Origin: Verrucomicrobiota bacterium
GTDB lineage: Bacteria; Verrucomicrobiota; Verrucomicrobiia; Verrucomicrobiales; DEV007
Direction of reading: 5' to 3'
Assembly: GCA_020630975.1 (NCBI GenBank)
Contig: JAHDID010000023.1
Span: 1-64,000 of the forward strand
Length of the DNA: 64,000 bases
Shown here: in pieces, positions 43,549-50,814 of the stretch
How the letters are laid out: every line of letters begins with the position of its first letter
Numbering within the stretch: position 1 is the stretch's first letter
Notes under the pieces: generated by a model
The model's input: only the letters and a program-made list of their open reading frames with translations
Told to the model about the DNA's origin: nothing
The model's database searches: none
Made by a program: the position numbers and the translations under genes

Positions 43549-44793
43549 TTATGACAAGGGATACCCCAATATCCTCCGCCGAAGCAGATCGAGGGTCAGT
43601 CGGCAGACCCTAGTCTTGAAAGAAACCCGCTCTGCCGGCCAAAAATAATGCTTCACATAAGTCGCCTGGCCGACACTGGCGATGCCGATGTAGACGGTGC
43701 CGACAGGCTTTTCCTCCGAGCCTCCGGTCGGCCCAGCGATACCACTGACAGCGATCGCATGATCTGCCCCACTCTCGCGCAGACACCCCTCTGCCATAGC
43801 CGTGACAGTCTCTGGACTGACAGCTCCATGGCTCTCTATCGTAGCCAGATCGATCCCGAGCAGGCTCGATTTGGCCTCATTCGCATAGGTGACATAGCCG
43901 CGATGGAAGACACCACTAGAGCCACTCTCATCGGTGATGGTGCTGGCGATCAGCCCGCCTGTGCAGCTCTCGGCGGTGGCGATCGTCTGCCCCCGCTCTG
44001 ATAGTAGCTGTATGATCACCTGCGAGATCGAGTCCTCGCTCTCCGCTACGATATCCTCAGGGTATTTCGCCCGCAGTATCTTTGCAGCCTGCTCCACTGC
44101 GGAGTCAGAGCCGATCAGGCGTACATCCACCTCACCCAAACGCGCGCAGTAGCCGAGCTCCAGATCTGGTATGCCCTCCACTTCGGGCTCGAGGAATGTC
44201 GCTACAGCCGACTCGCCCACTCCATAGATGCGAAAATTGCGAAAAGCCGTCTCCACCTGCTGCCCAGAGACTCCGAGTAGCTCCACGATCCGAGGCTGCA
44301 CCAAGCTCTGCCACATCGGCTTTAGCTCTCGAGGCGGACCTGGCATCAGAAACAAATGCGGACTCTCCTCTGTCGCAGGCACATACAGCCCAGGTGCTGT
44401 ACCATTAGGATTGTCGAGCACCACAGCCCCCTCTGGCACCATCGCCTGTCGATCGTTTGCACGATTGGGGTTCAGCCCCCGACTGCGAAACATCTCCTGT
44501 ATGCCATCGAGGATACTCTGGTCGAGCTGTAGCTCACGCCCCAGCATCTCTGCCACGATCTCTCGGGTGATGTCGTCGCTCGTCGGCCCGAGGCCTCCGG
44601 TGATCAGAATGACATCGCAGCGGGGAAAAGCTTCCTCCAATACCACGCGGATATCGTCGCCATCCGGTATCGTGGTCTGCCGCTGGATGCGTAGCCCCAA
44701 GCGGAAAAGCTCATCGCCAAAATACCCGACATGGGTGTTCACTACCTTGCCCAGTAGCAGTTCACTACCGGTGTTGACCACTTCTATCCTCAT
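43549..44793 (-). CDS. cinA: CinA-type nicotinamide-nucleotide amidase / competence-damage protein
   Basis: A 414-residue CinA with both domains. The N-terminal MoaB-like/COG1058 domain (about 1-170) has GSELLLGKVVNTH (8-20), LITGGLGPTSDDITRE (about 62-77) and NPNGTAPG (about 128). The C-terminal amidase domain (about 255-410) has IATAESCTGGLIA with the catalytic Ser and GIAGPTGGSEEKPVGTVYIG. The C-terminal domain deamidates NMN to NaMN in other bacteria, and the N-terminal domain can act as an ADP-ribose pyrophosphatase. It follows rsfS by 17 bp and is probably co-transcribed. Confidence 0.95.
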   Translation of the reverse strand: MRIEVVNTGSELLLGKVVNTHVGYFGDELFRLGLRIQRQTTIPDGDDIRVVLEEAFPRCDVILITGGLGPTSDDITREIVAEMLGRELQLDQSILDGIQEMFRSRGLNPNRANDRQAMVPEGAVVLDNPNGTAPGLYVPATEESPHLFLMPGPPRELKPMWQSLVQPRIVELLGVSGQQVETAFRNFRIYGVGESAVATFLEPEVEGIPDLELGYCARLGEVDVRLIGSDSAVEQAAKILRAKYPEDIVAESEDSISQVIIQLLSERGQTIATAESCTGGLIASTITDESGSSGVFHRGYVTYANEAKSSLLGIDLATIESHGAVSPETVTAMAEGCLRESGADHAIAVSGIAGPTGGSEEKPVGTVYIGIASVGQATYVKHYFWPAERVSFKTRVCRLTLDLLRRRILGYPLS

Positions 44794-44810
44794 ATGAAAA
44801 ATCAGAGAGT

Positions 44811-45191
44811 CTACGACGACAGCTCTGCTTCGGTCGCCTGCTGGCTCGGGATCTGTAGCCGAGGCGCATCAGACCAGAGGTCCTCGAGGGTGTAGACATC
44901 GCGCTTGTCCTCGTGGAAAATATGTACGATCACATCGACGTAGTCGATCACCAGCCAGTGGCTCTCGGCATCGCCCTCGGCGCTCCGCGGGCTCTCGCCG
45001 ATCTCCTCTTGAGTCTTCTCGCGCACATCACGCAGGATCGCTTTGAGATGAGGCATAGAGGTGCCGGTGCAGATCACAAAGAAGTCTGCAATGCTCGATA
45101 TCCCTCTCAGGTCCAGCACCACGATATCCTCTGCTTGGATATCATCCGCATATTTGGCGCATGTTTTGGCGATTGTCTCAGCGTCTGGCAC
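44811..45191 (-). CDS. rsfS: Ribosomal silencing factor RsfS
   Basis: A 126-residue protein of the RsfS/Iojap family that binds L14 and blocks subunit joining in stationary phase. Family residues include IVVLDLRGISSIADFFVICTG (about 23-43), HWLVIDYVDVIVHIFHED (about 78-95), and the DLWSDAP near 104. The C-terminal tail (RLQIPSQQATEAELSS) is variable in the family. It starts the short rsfS-cinA unit. Confidence 0.95.
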   Translation of the reverse strand: MPDAETIAKTCAKYADDIQAEDIVVLDLRGISSIADFFVICTGTSMPHLKAILRDVREKTQEEIGESPRSAEGDAESHWLVIDYVDVIVHIFHEDKRDVYTLEDLWSDAPRLQIPSQQATEAELSS

Positions 45192-45359
45192 AGTTCTCAG
45201 AAAGGTTTTTGGTGGTAGTGAGGGGGCGAATCCCCCTGTTCAAGCGCTAATCATTCCTTCAATTTGCGAAAGTTCAAACAGAAGCTTTCCATAGCGAAGA
45301 GACACTTGTGTCCTAAGCCGAGAACCTTTACGTCTATCATCGAAAGGAACAACCATACT

Positions 45360-45884
45360 ATGAGCGAATCTGAGACAGTCTCCGAACAAGATCTGAAAGG
45401 GCAATTGAGAGAAAAAGCCCGCACCTCCAAGCGAGTCGCCTGGCTGCTGGACGAGTGCATCAGGATACCCGGAACCAAGATCAAATTCGGACTCGATCCT
45501 ATCCTAGGCTTGATCCCTGGCGGTGGCGAGATAGCCGCTACGCTCATAGGGGCCACTGTTTTGACCGAGGCAGGGAAAAAGGGCATCCCTTTCAAGACCC
45601 TCCTCCGCATGGGAGGCAATATGTTCGTCAATGCGATCTGCGGCCTGTTCCCTGGTGTGGGTGATTTCTTCTCGGCATGGTTCAAGTCCAACAAGCGAAA
45701 CTACGAAATGCTCAATGAGTACCTCGAGAGCGAGGATGGTCAACAAGCTAGAGGAGGCTGGTGGCCAGTGCTAGTGGCACTCATCATCGTCGGCACGATA
45801 CTGGTGCTGAATCTATCGATCATCTTCGCTATGGGTGCATTCGCCTACTGGCTGCAGAAACAGTTCATTCAAGGCAGCAGCTAG
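45360..45884 (+). CDS. DUF4112 membrane protein
   Basis: A 174-residue protein. The ATG at 45360 has AAAGGA about 12 bp upstream; the longer frame starting at 45264 begins in leader sequence. The DUF4112 block RIPGTKIKFGLDPILGLIPG (about 37-56) and NAICGLFPGVGDFFSAWFKSNKRN (about 90-113) are typical. A membrane helix follows (about 134-156, WPVLVALIIVGTILVLNLSIIF). Function unknown. It is divergent from rsfS. Confidence 0.83.
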   Translation: MSESETVSEQDLKGQLREKARTSKRVAWLLDECIRIPGTKIKFGLDPILGLIPGGGEIAATLIGATVLTEAGKKGIPFKTLLRMGGNMFVNAICGLFPGVGDFFSAWFKSNKRNYEMLNEYLESEDGQQARGGWWPVLVALIIVGTILVLNLSIIFAMGAFAYWLQKQFIQGSS

Positions 45885-45888
45885 AAAG

Positions 45889-46170
45889 CTACTTCAAACT
45901 CTCAGCGATCTCTCTGGCGCGCGCTTGAGAGTCTGCCGAAAGAGATGAAAGAGGCAGGGTGAATTGATTGCCCGCCCTCTTTACGATCGTCAGTTGCTCA
46001 TCGATCAGCGATTTAAATTTCGCTTCTATACTAGCGCCCTTAGCATTGGTCCAAGCTTCGAAATCCAGCCCGGCCAGGACTTACTCCTGCTTTCTCTCCC
46101 AGGTTCGTAGTTTTTCTTTTTCGACCCGCATCAGAAAGTAACGCTTCGAAACCTCATTAAGCGAACGGAC
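45889..46170 (-). pseudogene. SHD1-domain gene remnant with an in-frame TAA
   Basis: On the minus strand one frame reads VSKRYFLMRVEKEKLRTW and ERKQE, meets TAA at 46081-46083, then continues VLAGLDFEAWTNAKGASIEA, KFKSLIDEQLTIVKR and FTLPLSSLSADSQARA before a stop at 45889-45891. The second part is an SHD1 domain like that at 28503-29300, and the first part is a charged helix that usually precedes it. No start or N-terminal domain remains upstream, and a second stop lies at about 46171. The gene looks broken by nonsense and truncation. Readthrough is unlikely since the codon is TAA. Confidence 0.7.
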
Positions 46171-46263
46171 TTATGTCAATTACCAGAATTAGGGCCCCTG
46201 ATCCTGGCTGTGTCAACACAGACAATGTACGCGAGGTTGTCCTGCGTCGTCGTGTTAGGCTGT

Positions 46264-46632
46264 TCATTGGAATCGCATATCACATTCGGCTTTGATTGCG
46301 TCGAAACTTCTATCGAACTCAGTATGCTTCGCCAAATCGTCGAGAGCTGAAAGAACAGTAACCACCTCTGGATCTAAAGGCCTTTCCATTCTTACAGCAA
46401 TCTCTTGAAATAATCCACGCCAAACATTCACATAGCCCTTTGAGTAAGCAATAGCCATCGAGTGTAGTTGCTCAGTCCAGATCAGCAATAGATGAGCATA
46501 TGCAATTGCATCAATTGGTAGGATATTTAAATCTCTACACCTGTAAAGAGATCCGGTTATCTCATCAACTAACCGGCGCATCTCTTGTTCGATGACAGAA
46601 TACCCCGCATCACTTTCCAGAATTCTATTCAT
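46264..46632 (-). CDS. Hypothetical protein (orphan ORF)
   Basis: A 122-residue protein starting at ATG 46632 (MNRILESDAGYSVIEQEMRR); a TTG nine bases upstream is an alternative. It is predicted to be almost entirely helical, with no signal peptide or membrane segment. I do not recognise a family. Its base composition looks more AT-rich than that of neighbouring genes. It starts 5 bp after the stop of the thioredoxin-like frame, so it could be coupled to that gene, or it may be an insertion in a decaying locus. GTTAGGC (46254) and ACCTAAC (about 46667) flank it in inverted orientation. Confidence 0.5.
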   Translation of the reverse strand: MNRILESDAGYSVIEQEMRRLVDEITGSLYRCRDLNILPIDAIAYAHLLLIWTEQLHSMAIAYSKGYVNVWRGLFQEIAVRMERPLDPEVVTVLSALDDLAKHTEFDRSFDAIKAECDMRFQ

Positions 46633-46637
46633 ACAAC

Positions 46638-47063
46638 TCAAGTTCTTTTCTGAGAACCTAACAAATTAGTTATTCTACCATGAAAGGCTCCTACACCGGA
46701 CGGCGCCCAATAGGGCAAGCAGTGCGCACTGGGACAGGTAGGGCCACTTCTCGGGAAAAAGCCACCGTGCGCAACAGGCGGCGTTTTTAGGAAAATCTTA
46801 TCCTCTCGATCAACAAACACTGTCACACCAATGCGAGGCAAATCACGAAAAGCAGCCTGACCGGCCACCACACAAGCTCCTCATGTCGACTTACTATCGT
46901 TATGAAAGAATAGCAGCGGTAGATCTTCTTCGAGCGCTTTGGCCTGAGCTGCCTCTAGCTGATCGAGGGAAAAAATACCTCGTGGTAAACGAGGCGCTGA
47001 AAAGCTGATACTCGTTAACAACAAAAATCCAACGGCCAAAATAGTGGGGCGAATCACTTTCAT
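46638..47063 (-). CDS. Thioredoxin-like exported protein read through an in-frame TGA: candidate selenoprotein or pseudogene
   Basis: The frame starts at ATG 47063 with a strong purine-rich ribosome-binding site (AGGAAGGGG). It has a signal peptide (residues 1-22) and then LPRGIFSLDQLEAAQAKALE and LPLLFFHNDSKST, which resemble the start of a thioredoxin fold. The TGA at 46881-46883 is residue 61 and is followed in the same frame by GACVVAGQAAFRDLP and VTVFVDREDKIFLK, the next strands of that fold. The site therefore reads U-G-A-C, a CxxC-like redox motif with Sec in place of the first Cys. If UGA is Sec the protein has 141 residues. After KTPP the sequence no longer looks thioredoxin-like, so C-terminal decay or rearrangement is possible. 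It follows the MoxR/DUF58 operon by 41 bp. Confidence 0.6.
46848..46883 (-). promoter_or_regulatory. SECIS-like hairpin after the in-frame TGA
   Basis: Counting U of UGA as 1, positions 15-33 on the minus strand can fold as GGUGGCC - GGUCA - GGCUGCU (seven pairs, four of them Watson-Crick and three G-U). The apical loop is GGUCA. The bases G15 G16 U17, G19 C20, G22 G23 U24 C25 and G27 are identical to those of the E. coli fdhF SECIS, in which U17, G23 and U24 contact SelB. The UGA-to-loop distance is also the same (18 nt here to the GG). This is read by eye; no folding programme was run. Confidence 0.55.
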
Positions 47064-47104
47064 CCCCTTCCTGTAAACAATTCAGCAAAAATCCTCAAGC
47101 ATTA

Positions 47105-48421
47105 TCACGACGCGATCGACGATCTCAGATCGAGATAGCGATTAGCCAACTCGATGCCGAATGTTTCGATCGGTGCTCGCAGGACGTTGATCCCCTGCTG
47201 CATCAGATCGGATACGATCTCCTCTGCATCCTGCTCGTAGGCTGTGGCTCCGACATAGCGGTGGGCATCGGCCGTGGTTTCGACAGGTTTGGATAAAATC
47301 TGCGAGACGGAGTTTTCCTGCACCGAGGCCAGCAATACCATGTGTTTCTCACTGAGCAGTCTCAGTGCCTCGACACAGCCATACTTGTCTTCGGTGCGCA
47401 GATTAGTCAATATGATGACCAATGACCGCTTCTGTGGGTAGCTGAGCAGGCGTTTGGTCAGCTCCGAGTACTCACCATACGAATCTGTCGACTGATAATT
47501 ATACAGATGATCGAGCACTTTGGCCATCCCCGAGCCACCTTTTAGCGACGGCAGATAGCGAACATCCTCGGCTGGCACACCAAAGTTGGCGATACTGATC
47601 TTATCACCCTGCTTGATCGCCATGTAGCTGATCAGGATCATCGCGTTTAATAAATGATCGAGTATCGGTAGGTCTAGATCCACCGCCTTGGTGCGCAGAC
47701 TACAATCCGCTACTAGAAAGATATTCTGATCGCGCTCCTCCTGGAATTCCCGAGTGATCAAACGGTTCACTCGCGAGGTGGCTTTCCAATCGATTTGATT
47801 GATCGCATCGCCATCCTGATAATCACGCAACTGGTGGAACTCTTTGCTCAGCCCTTTAAAGCGCTTTTTCACAATCCCCATCTGCTCGAGTCGGTCAGAT
47901 GTGGCCAAAAGACCGTACTTGAGTGCTGGCTCGTAGTTGGGGTAGACCTGTAGCTTCAGCTCATCGCCCAGTCGTCGATAGCGCCACCAGAGCCCCAACG
48001 GCGATAGCACCTCGATATGAGCTGGAGCGATGACATGATCGCCGCGCCGCTGAAAAGTAAGAAGACTGGTAAAACTGGCAAACTCACCACCGCCACCTAT
48101 CTTTTGAGTGTAGGGGAAGCCTTCGTGCAGACAGTGGCTAGGGATACCATCGTAATACCGAAGCGTCACCGCTGCGCGACTACGGTTGGCGATACGACTG
48201 GTCACCTCTGTGCGCGACCCGAGAGGGTATCGAGTCGGATACTCCCGCTCAAATGCCAACGCCACTCGGCGAAATCCCATCAAAAAATCCGCTAGTCCTA
48301 CACATACTACCACTGCAGCTCCCAGTACCCAGATCTGGGTATACTGAGGAAACAACGCCACTACGATGGCAGATAAAAATACCGCCAACAGAATGTATAG
48401 CAGAGTACGGCTAGGACGCAT
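47105..48421 (-). CDS. DUF58 domain protein of a MoxR operon
   Basis: A 438-residue protein. Two N-terminal membrane helices (about 5-47, LLYILLAVFLSAIVVALFP and VLGAAVVVCVGLADFLM) are followed by an extracytoplasmic beta region. The DUF58 core is at about 190-260: FKGLSKEFHQLRDYQDGDAINQIDWKATSRVNRLITREFQEE. The rest is vWA-like (IFLVADCSLRTK, with a DxS-type start, and VIILTNLR). DUF58 proteins pair with MoxR ATPases. It is the last of the six-gene series here, 15 bp after the MoxR gene. Confidence 0.92.
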   Translation of the reverse strand: MRPSRTLLYILLAVFLSAIVVALFPQYTQIWVLGAAVVVCVGLADFLMGFRRVALAFEREYPTRYPLGSRTEVTSRIANRSRAAVTLRYYDGIPSHCLHEGFPYTQKIGGGGEFASFTSLLTFQRRGDHVIAPAHIEVLSPLGLWWRYRRLGDELKLQVYPNYEPALKYGLLATSDRLEQMGIVKKRFKGLSKEFHQLRDYQDGDAINQIDWKATSRVNRLITREFQEERDQNIFLVADCSLRTKAVDLDLPILDHLLNAMILISYMAIKQGDKISIANFGVPAEDVRYLPSLKGGSGMAKVLDHLYNYQSTDSYGEYSELTKRLLSYPQKRSLVIILTNLRTEDKYGCVEALRLLSEKHMVLLASVQENSVSQILSKPVETTADAHRYVGATAYEQDAEEIVSDLMQQGINVLRAPIETFGIELANRYLDLRSSIAS

Positions 48422-48436
48422 ACTGACCGAGATAAA

Positions 48437-49702
48437 TTATACCCGCGGCGACTCCACGGAATTCACAATCGCACTCACCGTCTCGTCTACTGTCTGCCCA
48501 GAGATGGCGACCTCTGCCGTCAGGCTGATACGGTGGCGCAGCACAGCTAGTGCGCAGGCCTTGATATCGTCCGGTATCACATAGTTTCGCTCTCGCAGTA
48601 GAGCCAGCCCCTTGGCCGCCTCGATCAGCGCGATACTCGCACGGGGGCTAGCACCATAGCTAGTCATGGCCGACTCACGGGTCGCCTGCACGATCTTCAC
48701 CGCATACTCGATGACCTCGGGCACCACACGCTGATCGCGCAGAGCCTTCCGCAGAGCCACGATCTGCTCCGGTGTCGCCACCGCTTCGACCTGATCCACC
48801 TCGAGTGTCTGCTCACCAGAGTGAGTGGCGCGTGTCGCTATCTCGATCTCCTCCTGTAGCTCCGGCTCGGTCACCAGCACTTTCATCATAAAGCGATCCA
48901 GCTGTGCCTCCGGCAACGGATAGGTACCATCATGCTCGATAGGGTTCTGCGTAGCCAATACCATAAACGGCTCTGGCAGTGGGTAGCTCTCACCATCGAT
49001 CGTCGCCTGACGCTCCTGCATGACCTCTAGCAGAGCCGACTGAGTCTTAGCTGGAGCACGGTTGATCTCGTCTGCCAGTAGCAGGTTAGTAAACACGGGG
49101 CCCTGCTTCACATTAAAGCTCTGAGTCCCCATGTGATACATACTATGGCCGACCACATCCGATGGCATCAGGTCGGGCGTGAACTGAATCCGCTTAAACT
49201 GCCCCTGAAAGGCCTTGGCCAGACTGACAATCAAATGTGTCTTGCCCAGGCCAGGATGCCCCTCGATCAACAGGTGACCGGAGCTGATAAACGCAGTCAG
49301 CACCATCTCTACCAGATCGTGCTGACCGATGAACACTTTGCGTATCTGGCCCTGGATCTCACGTACCAGCGCCAACTCTGCCGATGCCACAGATGGCGGA
49401 GCTGCAGCCTCTACCGCGGGAGCCGCGGGCTGTGGAGTAGTAACAAGCTCTGGCGCGTGCACAGGCGCTGGTGCGGGGCTGGGCTCACTAGCTACTGCCG
49501 GGACAGGAGCAGGCACTGGCGTGGGGACCACGGCGGGAGCTGGAGCGGCAACACGCTCTACTGGTGCAGGTGGCGTCGCTGGTGGTGCCGCAGGTGCTAC
49601 TGGCTGCTGAGGCACGGGTGGCACCGCCGCAGGCTGCGGACTCGCAGGAGGCACCGATGGAGAAGGTGTCGGACCAGGTAGATCAGGTTCGTTTGGGTTC
49701 AT
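48437..49702 (-). CDS. MoxR-family AAA+ ATPase with a Pro/Ala-rich N-terminal extension
   Basis: A 421-residue protein. Residues 1-105 are an unusual Pro/Ala/Val-rich low-complexity tail. The AAA core follows: LLIEGHPGLGKTHLI (Walker A, about 144-158), TNLLLADEINRAPAKTQSALLEVM (Walker B and following, about 220-243), and FMVLATQNPIEHDGTYPLPEAQLDRFMMKV (sensor 1 and Arg finger, about 258-287). MoxR ATPases act as chaperones for metal insertion or complex assembly, with DUF58 and vWA partners. The ATG overlaps the stop of the upstream gene by 4 bp (49699-49702). Confidence 0.95.
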   Translation of the reverse strand: MNPNEPDLPGPTPSPSVPPASPQPAAVPPVPQQPVAPAAPPATPPAPVERVAAPAPAVVPTPVPAPVPAVASEPSPAPAPVHAPELVTTPQPAAPAVEAAAPPSVASAELALVREIQGQIRKVFIGQHDLVEMVLTAFISSGHLLIEGHPGLGKTHLIVSLAKAFQGQFKRIQFTPDLMPSDVVGHSMYHMGTQSFNVKQGPVFTNLLLADEINRAPAKTQSALLEVMQERQATIDGESYPLPEPFMVLATQNPIEHDGTYPLPEAQLDRFMMKVLVTEPELQEEIEIATRATHSGEQTLEVDQVEAVATPEQIVALRKALRDQRVVPEVIEYAVKIVQATRESAMTSYGASPRASIALIEAAKGLALLRERNYVIPDDIKACALAVLRHRISLTAEVAISGQTVDETVSAIVNSVESPRV

Positions 49703-50814
49703 AGTTCTTGCTCTATAGCTTGCAGTTGCTGCAGGTAGTTGATTTGCTCTTTGATCGATTCCGGAAAAGGCTTCCGATATAGCTCAGCTTGCTCAGCATC
49801 GAGTATGCCATCTCGCTGGCAGGCAGACAGGATCTCAGCCTCTGTCGCATCGATAGGTAAATTGGCACGACGGGCCAATTGGGTAGACATTCGTTTTTTG
49901 GTCGACTCAATCACCATCTGATCTGCCTTGTGTTTGGCGAAAAAATAGCCACTGGCAGTCAGGTGATCATCGAGACGATTGCGTTTCGAGTCGACAGTAT
50001 CAAAAATCGGGCCAAAACGCCTTGCTCCCACCCAAATCGACACAAAGATCAGCAATGCTCCTGAACAGATCGCAAAAGCAAACTTCTCCCATAGCAGGGC
50101 CCAAAAAGAAATCCTAGTCGAATAGACAAACCACACCTCGTCGGAGGAGTTGGCATTGACCATATCCCAAAGCAGAGAGGCATGTTTTTCTTTCTTTAGA
50201 TTCTTATTGGCAAATGGTGCCGCCGTACTCCACACAAACATAGAGCCCTCGCCCATCTCGAATCGCTCACTGTGGACAAAAGGCTCGTCCTCGCCCGCGT
50301 CGATCGAGCGAAACCTAAAAGGTGATTTATACTCGACCGTATACTTTTCCTTTAGCCCTTGGGTCTCCTCAAACTTCAGAGCCGTCACCTCCTTCTCTTT
50401 GGCACCTTTCTCAAGATCGATCTCCAGCCCAAAGAAATCCAAAAATGGCGCAAACGAATAGGTCTCCTCATCCTTGCGAAAGCGACTCTTACCATCGAGC
50501 TGCAAAAAGCAGATGAGATGCCCACCATCGTAGTGCATCCAGTCCTCAAGTTCCGACAAAGTCCCTTGGTTCTGCAGACTCCCTGCGGGCACACACAGCA
50601 CTGTATTGGGCGGAGGCGGTAGCTCAGGTAGGCCTGCATAGCTGCCCGACTCTAGCCCCATCTCTCGAACCAGCCGTGTCGCCGCGAGGAAACGGTCGAT
50701 CCTAGCCAGACCTTTGTAGCCGATCTCGACTTCTTTCTCCTCATACTCCGCACAGCCACTGACTAACAGCAGTACCACACAACCAATCAATAAGTATAGG
50801 ATACGGCTCATCAT
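49699..50814 (-). CDS. DUF4350-type lipoprotein of the MoxR operon
   Basis: A 371-residue protein. The ATG at 50814 overlaps the stop of the upstream DUF4129 gene as ATGA; another Met follows directly. The lipobox is LLLVSGCAEYE (Cys near residue 21). A DUF4350-like N-terminal part (about 40-210) includes LCVPAGS and LEDWMHYDGGHLICFL. A membrane helix (about 240-262, FAICSGALLIFVSIWVGARRFG) is followed by the cytoplasmic tail. The motif GARRFGP and helical tail are typical of DUF4350 proteins in MoxR clusters. Confidence 0.82.
   Translation of the reverse strand: MMSRILYLLIGCVVLLLVSGCAEYEEKEVEIGYKGLARIDRFLAATRLVREMGLESGSYAGLPELPPPPNTVLCVPAGSLQNQGTLSELEDWMHYDGGHLICFLQLDGKSRFRKDEETYSFAPFLDFFGLEIDLEKGAKEKEVTALKFEETQGLKEKYTVEYKSPFRFRSIDAGEDEPFVHSERFEMGEGSMFVWSTAAPFANKNLKKEKHASLLWDMVNANSSDEVWFVYSTRISFWALLWEKFAFAICSGALLIFVSIWVGARRFGPIFDTVDSKRNRLDDHLTASGYFFAKHKADQMVIESTKKRMSTQLARRANLPIDATEAEILSACQRDGILDAEQAELYRKPFPESIKEQINYLQQLQAIEQEL

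Noticed and set aside
46081-46083. Readthrough of the TAA in the SHD1 remnant
   Set aside because: TAA is not a recoding codon for Sec or Pyl; truncation upstream favours a pseudogene.
46248-46680. Integron cassette with attC sites
   Set aside because: Core-site heptamers are present but no paired R'/R'' sites of an attC fold and no integrase were found; kept only as a low-interest finding.
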